This document shows positions 25,571 through 38,356 of a stretch of DNA of 64,000 nucleotides, one piece after another; position 1 is the stretch's first letter, and each line of letters starts with the position of its first letter. A program made the translations under genes and the position numbers. Origin of the DNA: Saccharum officinarum (lineage: Eukaryota > Streptophyta > Magnoliopsida > Poales > Poaceae); contig CM036225.1 of NCBI GenBank assembly GCA_020631735.1, positions 65,584,662 to 65,648,661 on the forward strand, written 5' to 3'. The notes under the pieces are model-generated. The model searched no databases. It saw only the letters and a program-made list of their open reading frames with translations, and was not told the origin of the DNA.

Positions 25571-25582
25571 GCTCCGATACCA
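25571..25582 (-). other. Primer-binding site (initiator tRNA-Met type) of the LARD
   Basis: The minus strand reads TGGTATCGGAGC two bases inside the LTR. It matches the complement of the 3' end of plant initiator tRNA-Met except for one position (G for A at base 8). Confidence 0.85.
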
Positions 25583-25584
25583 GC

Positions 25585-28500
25585 TGTAACGGAACCGTCC
25601 AAATTATAAGAGCACAAGTACAAAAACAATCACCGAAATGATCAAATTTTCGCACTTGAGCCCATATAACTCCGGTAGTCCAATGAAATCACGAGGGATT
25701 TCAAACCAACCAACATACAAGCCAAGATCGTAGTGATTCAACATAACAAGTCACATGTTACAACCATTTCGCAAGTAATTCAATATACATCGGAGTTCAA
25801 CATAGTTATTACAACTTAAGTTCAAAAGTAGCGGAAGCAAAGTAATTTGAAACTAACATTAATCTTATTTCAAATACATGCCAGTACCACGGTCGACTTC
25901 CAACCAAAAGCATTAGAGATAAGGTAAATAAGAAGGATCATGCCCGTGATCACACTCCGCCTCTATGGCAGGAGCCAACCAACTCTTGCAGCCGCCATGA
26001 TACATCACAACCTGCAACAAGTGGGGATAAAACCCTGAGTACGACAAAGTACTCAGCTAGACTTACCCGTCAGAAACCAGAAATAAGGTGACACCAAGGA
26101 TCATGCAAGGCTGATATAAAGTGGGCTGGCTTGACAACATTTTGCATAAAAGCTTAATATAGATGATCAATCATTAATGCTTAAGCATCAAGTTAATTAT
26201 TATTAACCTATCATTTATATTAGAACCTGTACTAAAGCACTCACTTTATTAGGAGCAAACAATATTAACCATAGCAGGTATAAATTGAGGCAACCTTTTC
26301 ATCGTGATCCAATTAACCATCCGTTCAATTTAATGGAATCTACGTTGCCGCTGCTCAAGTCAAGTGCTCACTAACCGGGAGCGACGGCGATTCGAATCGA
26401 ATTCCTATCTAGCTGGAGGGGTATTTCTAACACTCACCGTGCAGACCCCTGCCAGGGTCGCACAGGCCACCGTTTCATATGATTCAGGAATCACGGGTCC
26501 GAATGATGTCGCGACCCCAAGGGCGACACTCTGCCAGGTGATAGGGACTCTAACCCCCCTTGGTCTCACGCCAATGTCCCCAAGCACATCCTTTCTCTCC
26601 TCCAAGAAGCAACCTACCATTCGATTCCCGGCCTGAACCACATTACTCGGCTTCGCGGTCGGAACGGCTTATCCGGCCAACTAAGTGTTAGACTGCGTTC
26701 AACATGACTCAAGGACGTACAACAAATCGGTCCTTAAACGACTCAGACGGGGATAGATTCACACCCAAGACCTCCATGCCTTGTCGCTTCACTATCATCA
26801 TCCCGCCCGGTCTTATTTTATTTTATTAACACATGGTTCCTTTCCACGATAGCAAATATAGCCAACCGTGCCATATATGAATATCCCTATATCTCGCAGG
26901 TGACAGGAAATCACCTGACTTCTACCGCTTAAAGCAGGGCTAAGCATCTACTCGATCCTAATCTATGTAGGATTCAACGATTCATATATCTGGATAAGGA
27001 ATGATATAATGCAGCAAGGGTTTCCAACCAACTCCTATCACTTAATGCAACAATACTTATAACATATATAGAATTAATTGCTTTAAAGATAGGAGGCTTA
27101 TAATGCTCCGGGGCTTGCCTGGGATCCGACTCAAGTTAGAGTATGTCAGATGAAATCTGCTTGGCGAGCATCTTCCAATCTACCACTTGTCCGATCCTTC
27201 GATCTTCGGGATGGATCCACCAACTCCATCTTCGAATTTGGCTCCACCTTAGATCCTTCACGTGTTTCTGCTAGCGTACCTAAATGAGGTGCAACAATGC
27301 ATATGTATGAATGCATAGAAGTGCAATAAACAAAGTAATCAAGCAAGCATACCAAAGTTCACATAAACCCTAGAGCTAATTAACTTAATCCTCATTAAGA
27401 CATAACATAGAAGAGGGCAAGCACATCAATCAAGAAATAAGTCTCACAAGATCACAGGGTACCACCCAAGTATCATCAAAGATATGAGTCACCCTTCAAT
27501 ACCCAAGCATGACAAAGTTAATCAAAGCACTAGAACAAGAATCTGCTACTTTCTGGACTCAGTAAATCAATCATAACTGGAGATCTCTAAATCCAAATGA
27601 CTTGCAAGAAGACATTATGGAAAGCTTAGGAAATTATCTACATTTCATTTACAATCATCACAGCATGATTCCAAAGTTTCACATGTCGAATTTACACAAA
27701 CACAGAAACTGGTCTAGCAAGACAGAGAGCAAGCAATTCTGTAACCCAACTTTAAATAGCTATAACTCCTAAACCACATGGCCAAATGCCACCAAATTTT
27801 TAACAGCAGTTAGATCATGAAATTCACAACAACTTTGTTATAGCACACAAGACATGAAAACATCATTTACATAGGGTAATTAACAATATCCTCAAATCTG
27901 TTCAGAAACCTCATTTTGCAAGAAATAATTATTAACTTATGTTGCAAACATATAATTAAACAAAACCAACTTTACCAACATGTCACACAAGACTAATGAA
28001 CACCAGAAAACATAGTGCCCAATACTAAATAATTTCTTTTAATGTATTTTCTTAATTTATTTAGATAATTAGGTGGAATTATGAACACCTATCAAAAGTG
28101 CACAATAAATTCTACAAAAATTACAGTGGCTCACATATCCTCTCAATAGTCTACTGTACAAATTTCACTCCAATTGGATATGTATAGCAACCTCTATGAA
28201 AAAGACAAGTTGCTAAAGCAAGAATTCATGTGAAAGTAAATTAAACCTAAAACTCAATATTTTCTGTGAACACAAGGCCATATTATGAATCAATATGATA
28301 GAGAAACATCATACTAAGGTAATGGAACAACATTTTCTATTTTATCATTTATATATTATTTATAAGCTATTTATTAAGCCATAAACAAGTTAACTCAATA
28401 ACTTGAGCATACAGCAAGCAATGGCTATGAAATCTATACCACAGTACATCCATAGCATGACAAGCCTACCATAAAAATTTCACATCATTTTGAGCAACAC

Positions 28501-31026
28501 AACTCAAGATATAAAATGACAAGTAATATAATATAGTTTTTCCTTATTTATCAAGGTCAAATCACAACTTTAAGAAAACAGTGAACAAGTAGTGTGTTTA
28601 ATATTTTTCCTAGCAAGTACATGTCATCACAAAATTAACAAAACCAGAATCACCATTTTTGGGGTTCTAAAACTCCAGATCTTGCTCGGGTCAAGTTTAT
28701 AAGCATTTCTAGAGTATTTTTAAAACTTAAATAAAGACATTAGAAAATACCTACAAACATGTAACATATTATGGCTCCACTGCATAGATCTCTTCTCAAG
28801 GTTTCCAAAAAGTCCACACTTACCATTTTTGGACTTTCCTAGTAGGAGATATGAATTTTAGAGACTTAACAAAATTCTGAAATTCAAAAACGAATTTATC
28901 TACTACACCCTAGATCTGCCAGGTGCACCCGGACGTGTACCCCAACTATGCCTCACATAACGATGACATGCGGGGCCTGCTGCTCGGTTGGGCCCACCTG
29001 TCATGCTCACACACCGAGAGACAGAGAGAGGGGAAGCCGGCCTTCAACCTCAGGCGCCGGAAGCAGAGGACGGCGGCGAGGTGGGCTCGGCTGACCGGCG
29101 GGACGGCGCTCCGACGACGAATGGCGGTGGTGGAGTGACAGGAGGCTCGCGCGCGTGCATGGCAGCATCGGCTCGACCAATCATGGTCGGTGGCAGCTCG
29201 GTCGTGTTCGCGGTGGCCGAAGAAGGGAACGGAGCAGAGGCATCGAAAAACGGTCGATTGCCGGCGCGGTGGTCGATGACGATGGAGGAGAAGTGGTGGG
29301 GAGCATCCACGGGCCCGGGCGCATCTCCGAGCAGCCATGGCTCGACCAGAGGTGGCCCCTGGCCCCCTGGCCACGTGCTACCCCATCGGCGGCGGACATG
29401 GTGTCGGTGGCCGTGTGATAGGGTGGCTAGGAGCGGTCGGGGATGGGTGCGGTGGCTACAGCAAGGAGAGGCAGAGGTGGTGGTGTGCTTGATTGGGATG
29501 GAAAGAGAGCACAACAGTGATTGGGGTGGGAGCTTCAACGCACGGCAATGGCGGCTCTGGCGGCTAGCGACCATGGATCGGCCAGAGAGCGAGGGGGAAG
29601 CAAGCGAGAGCGTGTGAGGCGAGAGTGGGAGATGGGGAGCTCGGTCTCGGCCTCTCCCAGTGACCCAAGTCCACGGGACGCGCGGTAGCGAGTAGGGCAC
29701 GCGGCAGCATCGGCGGGCGCGCTCTGGGCATGAGCGCCACGTCCGGACGCGCGTCGTCCATGGAGGCAAAATGTCGAGCACGTGGCAGGCGCGGTTCAGC
29801 CCGACTTCGGATCCGATTTCAGCATATTCCAGCGAGATTCGGAACAGACGCCCTATACAAAAGATCTTCATCTTTATCTGGTCTACCAACTTGATTAAGG
29901 GTGATAGGCCATTAGAGCAACATATTAGGTGGTAATTAGGCTCCAAAGTCGACACTGTCAGTGACTTGATAGTGATTAAGCTTTGCTCGGTTTTCACTAG
30001 TTTTGAGGTGCCAAACTTGATCCAACGAATTCCAACTTTTTACATGTTCTTCTCCAAGGAATATATTCCAACTTTTATATTTGGCTCAATTTAAGTTGCT
30101 TAACAAAAATTGGAGAACGCGGAATGCCAATCGGTATTGGTGCTGAAATTCCTGGACTTGGAATATTTCTAAGTCTGAACAAACTGCCGCAGATTCAAAC
30201 TTTGGGCCATGGTTTGACTTATTTCCAAGCTAAATCATGGTATGCTCCAAAAACAAAGTTTGTTGCACACAACTCAAGCTACAACTTTTATTAAAGGATC
30301 GTGGACTGGTTCAGCATGGTTATGGAGATAAAGATCACCAAACATGTCAACTCATTACTACTAACTCAGGACTTAGAATATTTTTCTAAGTGCTGAAAAC
30401 AGCAGCTGAATCCACATTGTGATCTCTATTTGACTAGGTTAGAGTCCAAACTAGCTCTTGACCATTAAATAAAGTTTGTTCTACACAAGATGAACTACAA
30501 CTTTTGTTTAAGGTCAAACCTCATAACTGGCACAGAAGTTAAACTTTCACTTTGGTCAAAGTATCAACTCGATAAAGCCGAAACTAGGGTTTTAGGCCAA
30601 TCGGGGCAATTTCTTGACATTTGCTCAACATGAACCCTTCATAACTTTTGTTGTAGAGTTCATCTAGAGTCATTTGGGTAAAGTTGTAAAGCTTGGTTGA
30701 TGATCTATAGTTCCATTAACTAATGGGGCAAATTCCAATAGGAATGGAACTTATCATTTCATGTGACTTTTTGATTCCAAACTCCATGAAACTTTTCTAG
30801 GGGTCACTATAGATAGTTATTGAGGTGAGACATGTGAAGATACTTTGATAGCAACACCCAAGCATATATCTTTTAATTGAGCCTATATGTAAGCGAGGGT
30901 GCAACCTCCAACTTTAGGTTAGGCTCATCTCCATAGGTTGACCTTGACATCATCATCTCTACTTAATCTGTCCTATTTAAGCTCAAACCCATTACTTAGT
31001 GAATGATAAACACCTGGGGTGTTACA
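25585..31026 (-). repeat. LARD LTR, 5' copy (5,442 bp)
   Basis: Identical in length to 16026-21467, with about 14 single-base differences by eye and no indel. The 315-codon minus-strand frame is kept at 29050-29997. Because the LTRs are so young, conservation of that frame between them is not evidence of selection. Confidence 0.92.
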
Positions 31027-31071
31027 AGTACAACACTCACTTACACTTAAATTATTGTTGCTTATTTTTTT

Positions 31072-31100
31072 CTCGTTGCAACGCACGGGCACTTACCTAG
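31072..31100 (+). mobile_element. Helitron 3' terminus (hairpin plus CTAG), followed by T
   Basis: CTCGTTGCAACGCACGGGC is followed about six bases later by CTAG (31097-31100) and then T. Grass Helitrons commonly end with a CCCGTTGCAACGCACGGG-type hairpin, a short spacer, CTRR and a host T. The stem here has one T-G pair. The element body would lie to the left and is split by the LARD at 16021/31031. I could not find its 5' TC end, so its extent and content are unknown. Confidence 0.65.
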
Positions 31101-31513
31101 TATCTAAAAATGTGCATAAAAAGATCCAAATCAATACATGAAAAATAAGCATCTTCTTGTGTTATATGAAAATCTCATAAAGGCAATGTAGGATCTAGCT
31201 AGTAACAACAAAGGAAATATCGTTTTACCACTGCTCTTATGAGTTGTAAGACCTGAACACACAAAAAAAACACTCGTATTCTTCACTGAATCTATTTGTC
31301 TCACATATCTGAAAAAATAAGTATGAGGTTCAAATTTCTAATAAACATTCAATTTGCCAAGCAGTCGCAGGTCAAAGAAATAACAAGATAGGACTATTGT
31401 TTCAGAAAAGTAACATCGTTACTAAAATGAAAAAGGTCTGTAAATTAAAAAAATAAACTTTGAAACTGTGAAACCGTTTTAAACCTACCTGCTGCAAAAT
31501 TATCTACACAATG

Positions 31514-31640
31514 TCGCTGTTCGGCTGTGCTGATAAGCCGGCTGAAAAACACTGTTGGCTGATTTGTTGTGAGAGAAAAATACTGTTCCGACTGAAAAAC
31601 AAGCTGAAAAAGACGGATTATAAGCCGAATGAACAGGCCC
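31514..31640. mobile_element. Small grass MITE with inverted GCTGTTCGGCT / AGCCGAATGAACAGGCC ends
   Basis: The left end GCTGTTCGGCTGTGCTGATA and the right end TTATAAGCCGAATGAACAGG are imperfect inverted repeats. The interior has AAGCCGGCTGAAAAACA and ACTGTTCCGACTGAAAAACA. This arrangement is a common short, non-coding grass MITE of about 125 bp. No target duplication was confirmed. Confidence 0.6.
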
Positions 31641-31834
31641 AATAAAAAGTGAACACCATATGGGAACTGCCCATCACAGTGGTAGTTTCCATTTGAATAG
31701 GTAATTGAACTCCCCTACTTCGATCAGTAAGCACTGTGATATAACTCAAACATAGTGGCTAGAAGAACACCTATCAGACTACTGTAATTGTTGTACCAAG
31801 GAGCAAAACTGTAGAAAACTAGATAGGACTATTG

Positions 31835-31839
31835 TTTCA
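31835..31839. repeat. Target-site duplication TTTCA of the chromovirus (second copy 43998-44002)
   Basis: TTTCA occurs directly outside both LTRs, at 31835-31839 and 43998-44002, fixing the ends of the 12.2-kb element. Confidence 0.92.
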
Positions 31840-34766
31840 TGTCACACTCCAATTAAAGGACAATATAGAGTGCATACATCTTATGTGCGCCCCAGGAATA
31901 GTCGCACACATAAGCTGACAAATTAACAAAAGTATCATCACCATGTACATACATAACGTTATTACATCACGTAGTTCTTACATAACAAGCGGAAAAGTAA
32001 ATAGCAACTCTCAGGCGTAGTGTCTGATCCACAGGGAAGGACGACTGGTTGACCCAAACCTAGAAATCTTCCGGGAAGTCCTCGTAGAAACTGTCATCTG
32101 TTACCCATCCGGGATTTTTATCCAAAAACAATATAGCAACAAGTGTGAGTACATTTGTACTCCGCAAGTATAGTATGAGGATTCATGAGGCTCAAAAAGG
32201 ATAGACACGGTTGACTGCAGTTAGCACTTTTAGTAGATCAACATTTCATTATTAATCATTATTAAGTTATGCTCAAGCTCCCATTTAACCCACATGATCC
32301 ACTACTAGAATTAAGAAGAGAAAGCAACAGTGTGATCTCATCATCATCATCATAGTTCATCCACATATTAAGTAACCATTTATTCTGTGAGTTTTCCGGG
32401 CCGCTCGTGTCCGTGAGCACGGCTGTTATAACAGTTTTGACACTCTGCAGAGGTTGTGCATCTTTACCCGTGAGTCGTGTTACCCGTATGCCCGGGGCCC
32501 GTCGACCCCCTAACACTTCCAAGGTGAGCAGGCAGGGTACACTATGAAGCCTTCCATAGGCCTCTTCTAACAAGTTAGGGCCGCGAGGTTTCCTCGACAG
32601 GCAGATATAGAGAACCCCCTTTTCGATGGCACATTTCCCGCAGGCTATACACATCAGAACAGAGGCAGTTCTATACCCAACGTGGCAAGCCCCTCTTGCG
32701 CCCTTTCGAGTAACCTCTAACAAGTTAGAAAAGATCCTACTACTGAGCTAAAGTCAGAGCCATTTAACTCCCACGGTTGCACTGTAAGTCCCAGCTTTTG
32801 CCCTACAGATAAGTCCTTACGAAGAGTTTAGGGCAACATGATCAACATCATTTGCACCATCACCCTATAGTTCCACCATTATCATCATGTTTATCCGTTG
32901 GTTCCATTAGTCATGGTGTAGATCATGTTTAATTAGAGCACTAGCATTCTACCCATATGCAAATAATCCCCATAGGAATCAAGGTACAAGTCATCAATTT
33001 GCTAGGAAATCCTTACAGTCGAGCAATATTAGACACATGCATAATGAGTGTGTTATATAATGAATAGGACAACAAGGTAGGCCCATGCTATACTTGCCTT
33101 GGTTCACGAACTGCTGCTGGTCCTGCTGCTCCTCGTACGTGTCCGGATTCCCGATGTACCCCTCACCGTCTGAACTCGAACGACACGAAGTACAACACGC
33201 AATTCGGAGCAGACATACAAGCAAAACATGGCTATTATTAGAACAGTACACCAACAATAAATAAATCTGAATAAAATGTTTACCAAAATCATCTACGTCT
33301 CGCTACGATCACATTGATGCGAATTGCACGAAAAACGGAGCTACAACGCAAAAGTTACGCGCTAAGCAAGGTTCCAAAACTAGCTACTAAACTAGATTTA
33401 TTTGAGAAACTTAAAAGCTTCTAACAGGTCCATCAGTAGCACTAATGCGTAGATTACGAAATTACAAAACTAACGCAAGTTGAACGGGTCGAATCGGAGC
33501 TAAAACGACGATTTTATAAACGTTTTACTACAGTGGCAATTCTGTAATTAATCTGAAAGCGTATTTTTCATATATACCGAAGAAACTACGCTTTCCGAAA
33601 AAGAACGCGCACTCCGGGAGTACGCCAAGGACGGCGGGTTAAGCCTTCCAGAAACTGAGGGGCTCTTTTAGAAATTAGACCCGCGAAGGGGTATCGGCGT
33701 GTCCTGGCCGTCCGATCCGAGATGAACGGCGAGGATTAGATAGAGGAGAGTAAGGAGAGCGCGGGCCGCCGGAGCTGAGGGAGAACGCGGCGGCGCCGCC
33801 ATTGCCGCGGCGCGAAGCTCGCCGGCGTTACTCGCCCGGGCGCTACAGGGCTCTATTTTCAAAAAGGAAGGCTCCGAAGTGAAGAGGAGATGATAGCGAA
33901 CTCAGTGGGGCACATCTCGCGGGCGGAGGACATCCCGCACGGAGCCGCCATGGCCGGCAGCAAGGGGAGCTCGTCGGCGCAACTAGCTAAGGCCCTAGAG
34001 ACCACAAATTACAGAAATAGAGACATAGGGAGAGAGAGAGGAGCACGGGCGTTCTCACCGCAATGAAGAACTCGACGAAGACGCAACGGAGATGGCGGAC
34101 TCCGATGAGAAGCGGACGGGGATGCTCCGGCGAGTTGGGACGCTGCGGTTGCGGCTCTCACGCGAGCGGAATGGGAGCGAGAAGGGTAGCAGGGGAGGCG
34201 GTGAAGGGGTCTGGCTCCCTTTTTGAAGGCCGGGCGCGGGGGAAGGGGAAGGACGCTCCCACGTTCAGTGGTCGTGGGCGCGGGCGACAGTTTTGGCCTT
34301 GACCGAGAGAGAGGAGCGGGAGGTTAGGGAAGAGGAGCGCCGACATGCGGGCCCGGGTGGTCAGTGACTCAGAGAGGAGGGAACGGGCGCGGCAGCGGCA
34401 GGCCGGTTGGGCTGGGCCGCGGCCCAAGAGGAAGAGCGTGGGGGGAGCGAGCGGGCCAAGGGAAAAACGGGCTAGCAGGCCGAATCCGAGGAAAAGTGAA
34501 GGCGGGAAAAGAATTTGTTTTCCTTTTTCAAATTTAATTTTCAAATCACATTTCCAAATGATTTTCAAATCCTTTCAAAAATTTATCAAAACCACTCATC
34601 ACAAAAATACTTGTGCAACAGCATGCATGCATGAACATTTTCTAACCTTATGATTGATTTTAATTTCCCAAAAATTTATTATTCCCTAAATTTGAATGCA
34701 CAACAAATTCATATATAAAATCAATTTTATCTATTTTGAAACAAATGCAAAATTTAGGGTGTTACA
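31840..34766 (-). repeat. Chromovirus LTR, 3' copy (2,927 bp)
   Basis: Begins TGTAACACCC and ends GGAGTGTGACA on the minus strand. A GC-rich block at about 33640-34500 and AT-rich flanks mirror the layout of the LARD LTRs. Short open frames here are present in both LTR copies and show no known domain. Confidence 0.92.
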
Positions 34767-34780
34767 ATTCTACCCCCCTT
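34767..34780 (-). other. Polypurine tract of the chromovirus
   Basis: The minus strand reads AAGGGGGGTAGAAT just before the LTR. It is followed on the plus strand by GAATCTCGTCCTCGAGATT (34785-34803), close to the motif in the same place in the LARD. Confidence 0.85.
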
Positions 34781-34812
34781 AAGAGAATCTCGTCCTCGAG
34801 ATTGGATGATGC

Positions 34813-37800
34813 TTACTCAAAAAGCTGTGGATAAGACTTTCTCAGATCTTCTTCTCTTTCCCACGTAGACTCATCTTCTGAATAACGATTCCATTGCACT
34901 CTGCACATCTTTATAGTGCGGCTCCTGGTAACTTTTTCTGCAGTTTCAAGAATCTTTACCGGATACTCCTCATACGTGAGATCTTCATTAACAGTAAGCT
35001 CCTCCAAAGGAATCTGCTCCTCTGGTACCCGCAAACACTTTTTCAACTGTGAAACATGAAACACATCATGCACACCTGATAAACTTTCTGGCAATTCCAA
35101 TTGATAAGCCACTTCTCCACGTCTCTCTAGAATCTTGAAAGGTCCCACATATCTCGGTGCTAACTTGCCCTTCATATTGAATCTTCTCACATTTCTCATT
35201 GGTGACACTTTCAAATACACATAGTCACCTTCTTTGAAACTCAACTCTCTCCTTCGGATATCAGCATAGCTCTTCTGTCTAGACTGTGCTACTCTCAAAT
35301 TATCCCTGATCATCCTCACTTGTTCCTCTGCACTGCGTAGGACATCAGGTCCAAACACTTGGGTTTCACCTGTCTGATTCCAGAATAGAGGTGTTCTACA
35401 CTTTCGTCCATATAAAGCTTCGAATGGCGCCATCTTGAGACTTTTCTGGTGACTGTTGTTGTATGAAAACTCAGCATATGACAAACTCCTATCCCAACTA
35501 GTACCATACTGTAAAGCACAAGCTCTCAACATATCTTCCAAGATTTGGTTGGTTCTTTCGGTCTGCCCATCAGTTTGGGGATGATACGCCGAACTAAAAT
35601 TTAACTTGGTTCCCAAAGCACTGTGTACCTTACGCCAAAAATGTGACATGAACTGAGTTCCTCGGTCAGATACGATCTTCTTTGGAACCCCATGTAGACA
35701 TACTATTCTCTCCATGTACAACTCCGCTAGCTTTGCACCACTATAAGTGGTTTTGACTGGCAAGAAGTGGGCTACCTTAGTAAGTCGATCCACTATTACC
35801 CAGATCGAATCATATCCTTGTTGAGTGCGGGGCAATCCAGTAATGAAGTCCATACCAACTTCTTCCCATTTCCACTCTGGTATTTTCATTGGTTGCAACA
35901 ATCCTGCAGGCCTTTGGTGCTCAGCCTTCACCCTTTGACAAGTATCACATATGGCCACATACTCAGCCACATCCCGTTTCAAACCATACCACCAATACTT
36001 CTCTTTGAGGTCCAAGTACATCTTGGTGCTTCCAGGGTGTATAGAATAAGCAGAATCATGTGCCTCTCGCAGAATCATATCACGGATAGCTTTCACTTCA
36101 GGTACACATATTCTTTTTCCAAACCATAGAGTACCATTCTCATCCAGCCGGAAACCTGGTGCCTTTCCAACCACTACCTGCTCAGCAATCTCCTTTAATT
36201 TCTCATCCTCCAACTGACCTGTACGTATCTCTTGCTCCAATGTAGGTTCTATAGCCAATTCTACTACATTATTGACAAAACCCAAGTTGAGATGTTCTAT
36301 TTCAGCTCGCAACTCTGCTGGTATAAATGTCAACTGAAGTCCGTTGGCATAGCTCTTCCGGCTAAGTGCATCGGCAACAACATTTGCCTTTCCAGGATGA
36401 TAATGCACTTCCAGATCATAATCTTTAATTAATTCCAGCCAACGACGTTGCCTTAAATTCAACTCGGACTGAGTAAAAATGTATTTTAAACTCTTGTGGT
36501 CAGTGTAGATGTCACATTTATGTCCGATCAAATAATGCCTCCAAATTTTCAGAGCATGGACAACTGCGGCTAATTCCAAGTCATGGGTTGGATAATTCAA
36601 TTCATGCTTTCTCAACTGCCTGGATGCATAGGCCACAACCTTTCCTTCTTGCATAAGCACACACCCAAGGCCTAGGCGAGATGCATCACAATAAATAGAG
36701 AAACTATTACTTAAATCAGGTAGGGTCAACACTGGGGCTGTTGTCAACCTTTTCTTTAGCTCCTCAAAGTTAGCCTGACATTTGTCTGACCAAACAAATT
36801 TGGCATTCTTCTCTAATAGGGCTGTCATAGGCTTGGCTAGCTTAGAAAACCCTTCAATAAACCTTCTATAGTATCCAGCCAAACCCAAAAAGCTACGAAT
36901 TTCACTAGCATTGACTGGGGCTTTCCAATTCAACACATCTTGCACTTTACTGGGATCTACGGCTATTCCACCGTTAGAGACCACATGTCCCAGAAAAGAT
37001 ACTTCTTTCAGCCAGAACTCACATTTGCTCCTTTTTGCATACAATTTATGTTCCCTGAGTTTTTGTAAGACTAACCTTAAGTGTTCAGCATGTTCCTCTT
37101 CATTTTTGGAGAATATTAGGATATCATCTATGAATACCACTACAAACTTATCCAAGTACTCCATGAATACTTTGTTCATTAGATACATAAAGTATGCAGG
37201 TGCATTTGTCAGTCCAAAAGACATCACTGTGTACTCATAAAGGCCATATCTGGTAGTAAATGCTGTCTTGGGTATGTCAGATGCACGAATTTTTAGTTGA
37301 TGATATCCAGAACGGAGATCAATTTTTGAGAACACACAAGCACCTTTCAGCTGATCAAATAAATCATCAATTCTAGGGAGTGGGTACTTGTTTTTGATTG
37401 TGACTTCATTAAGGGACCTATAATCGACACACATCCTTCGTGTGCCATCTTTCTTATGCACAAATATAACAGGTGCTCCCCAAGGTGAAGAACTAGGACG
37501 AATAAAACCTTTCTCTTGCAATTCTTTAATTTGTTTCTTTAGTTCTTCTAATTCATTTACTCCCATTCTATATGGTCTCTTAGCTATGGGTGCAGTCCCA
37601 GGTAAAAGCTCGATAAGGAATTCGATGTCGCGATCGGGTGGCATACCTGGCAATTCATCGGGGAACACGTCCGGGAATTCATCCACCACCTGGTTCTCCT
37701 GGTTAGCAACATCGCTCAGCTGATTGACGGTGGCGGTAGATTGAGCTTGCACTTCCACTTCGACACAAATTCTATCACCACTTGGAGATGTCACAACCAC

Positions 37801-38334
37801 AGATTTCTCCTGACATTGTATCACTGCCCTATGTTGCTTCATCCAATCCATTCCCAAGATGAGGTCAATTCCAGCGGTTCTCAGAACAATTGGATTTACC
37901 TTGAAAGCTACCCCCCTTAGGAATATACTAGTAGAAGGGCTCCAATAATTTGCGGGCATGCTACCCCCCGGTGAATTTACTAGCATGGGATCCTTCATGG
38001 CACACAGGGGTATGCTATGCATTCTAACAAAAGCTTGGGATATGAAAGAATGCGAGGCACCGGAATCAAAAAGTACGGTAGCGGAGATGGAGTTGACGCT
38101 AAACGTACCCAGCATAACCTCAGGCGCCTCCTGAGCTGATTCCGACGACACATGATTCACCTTGCCAGTGAACGGAGGTCGAGCGTTGAGTCTCTGGTTG
38201 TTCTGATGGTTCTGCGGGGCCTGCCGGTTCTGCTTCTTTGGGCACTGGTACGAATAGTGTCCCACCTCTCCACAGTTGTAACAGGCATTGGGGTTGCCTG
38301 GGGTGCCACTCTTGCTTGGGGCATTGTTGGGCAC
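34813..38334 (-). CDS. Chromovirus pol polyprotein: protease, RT, RNase H, integrase, chromodomain
   Basis: An uninterrupted frame of 1,173 codons from the first Met; the open frame extends a little further upstream. Seen in order: CCHC zinc knuckle (C18, C21, H26, C31), aspartic protease DSG at 90-92, reverse transcriptase with FIDD at 401-404, RNase H starting near D550, integrase zinc site (H759, H766, C796, C799) and catalytic D829, D890, E926 with 35 residues between the last two, then a chromodomain-like tail (about 1130-1173, with WERE). Together these copy the RNA to DNA and insert it, and the chromodomain probably guides insertion to heterochromatin. The zinc knuckle, normally the end of Gag, lies in this ORF because of lesions at the gag-pol junction. 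No stop or frameshift interrupts the catalytic domains. Confidence 0.95.
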   Translation of the reverse strand: MPNNAPSKSGTPGNPNACYNCGEVGHYSYQCPKKQNRQAPQNHQNNQRLNARPPFTGKVNHVSSESAQEAPEVMLGTFSVNSISATVLFDSGASHSFISQAFVRMHSIPLCAMKDPMLVNSPGGSMPANYWSPSTSIFLRGVAFKVNPIVLRTAGIDLILGMDWMKQHRAVIQCQEKSVVVTSPSGDRICVEVEVQAQSTATVNQLSDVANQENQVVDEFPDVFPDELPGMPPDRDIEFLIELLPGTAPIAKRPYRMGVNELEELKKQIKELQEKGFIRPSSSPWGAPVIFVHKKDGTRRMCVDYRSLNEVTIKNKYPLPRIDDLFDQLKGACVFSKIDLRSGYHQLKIRASDIPKTAFTTRYGLYEYTVMSFGLTNAPAYFMYLMNKVFMEYLDKFVVVFIDDILIFSKNEEEHAEHLRLVLQKLREHKLYAKRSKCEFWLKEVSFLGHVVSNGGIAVDPSKVQDVLNWKAPVNASEIRSFLGLAGYYRRFIEGFSKLAKPMTALLEKNAKFVWSDKCQANFEELKKRLTTAPVLTLPDLSNSFSIYCDASRLGLGCVLMQEGKVVAYASRQLRKHELNYPTHDLELAAVVHALKIWRHYLIGHKCDIYTDHKSLKYIFTQSELNLRQRRWLELIKDYDLEVHYHPGKANVVADALSRKSYANGLQLTFIPAELRAEIEHLNLGFVNNVVELAIEPTLEQEIRTGQLEDEKLKEIAEQVVVGKAPGFRLDENGTLWFGKRICVPEVKAIRDMILREAHDSAYSIHPGSTKMYLDLKEKYWWYGLKRDVAEYVAICDTCQRVKAEHQRPAGLLQPMKIPEWKWEEVGMDFITGLPRTQQGYDSIWVIVDRLTKVAHFLPVKTTYSGAKLAELYMERIVCLHGVPKKIVSDRGTQFMSHFWRKVHSALGTKLNFSSAYHPQTDGQTERTNQILEDMLRACALQYGTSWDRSLSYAEFSYNNSHQKSLKMAPFEALYGRKCRTPLFWNQTGETQVFGPDVLRSAEEQVRMIRDNLRVAQSRQKSYADIRRRELSFKEGDYVYLKVSPMRNVRRFNMKGKLAPRYVGPFKILERRGEVAYQLELPESLSGVHDVFHVSQLKKCLRVPEEQIPLEELTVNEDLTYEEYPVKILETAEKVTRSRTIKMCRVQWNRYSEDESTWEREEDLRKSYPQLFE

Positions 38335-38356
38335 TCCCTGACGTGGTGCTTGGTTG

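Larger units (their letters stand above)
21468..25584 (-). other. LARD interior, non-coding
   Basis: The 4.1-kb interior has no open frame above about 100 codons and no retroviral motif. It contains a short GC-rich patch at about 23460-23570 and several loosely repeated segments at 23990-24450 with words such as CATAACT, AAAGCTTA and CTACAACTTT. These words recur in the LTRs and in the untranslated part of the neighbouring chromovirus. Confidence 0.75.
16026..31026 (-). mobile_element. Large non-autonomous LTR retrotransposon (LARD-like), 15.0 kb, complete
   Basis: Two 5,442-bp LTRs (16026-21467, 25585-31026) bound a 4,117-bp interior. The element lies on the minus strand: a purine tract (complement of 21468-21480) abuts the LTR at 21467, and a PBS like initiator tRNA-Met (TGGTATCGGAGC, complement of 25571-25582) lies two bases from the LTR at 25585. 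The LTRs begin TGTAACACCCC and end GTTCCGTTACA on that strand. No gag, protease, RT or integrase motif is visible on either strand, so movement needs proteins supplied in trans. Long LTRs with a non-coding interior fit the LARD class. About 14 LTR differences by eye (about 0.3%) imply a very recent insertion. Its termini resemble those of the chromovirus at 31840-43997. Confidence 0.9.
31386..31839. repeat. 19-bp direct repeat flanking a 416-bp spacer; right copy is the chromovirus target
   Basis: AGATAGGACTATTGTTTCA is found at 31386-31404 and 31821-31839. The last five bases of the right copy are the TTTCA target duplication of the chromovirus. The spacer between holds a small MITE but no LINE tail, so the pair is not an obvious target duplication of a known insert. 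Confidence 0.8.

Noticed and set aside
25571..25582. tRNA-Met gene fragments at the TGGTATC(A/G)GAGC sites (also 41056 and 49875)
   Set aside because: Only 12-13 bases match and each lies 2-3 bases inside an LTR, so they are primer-binding sites, not tRNA genes.
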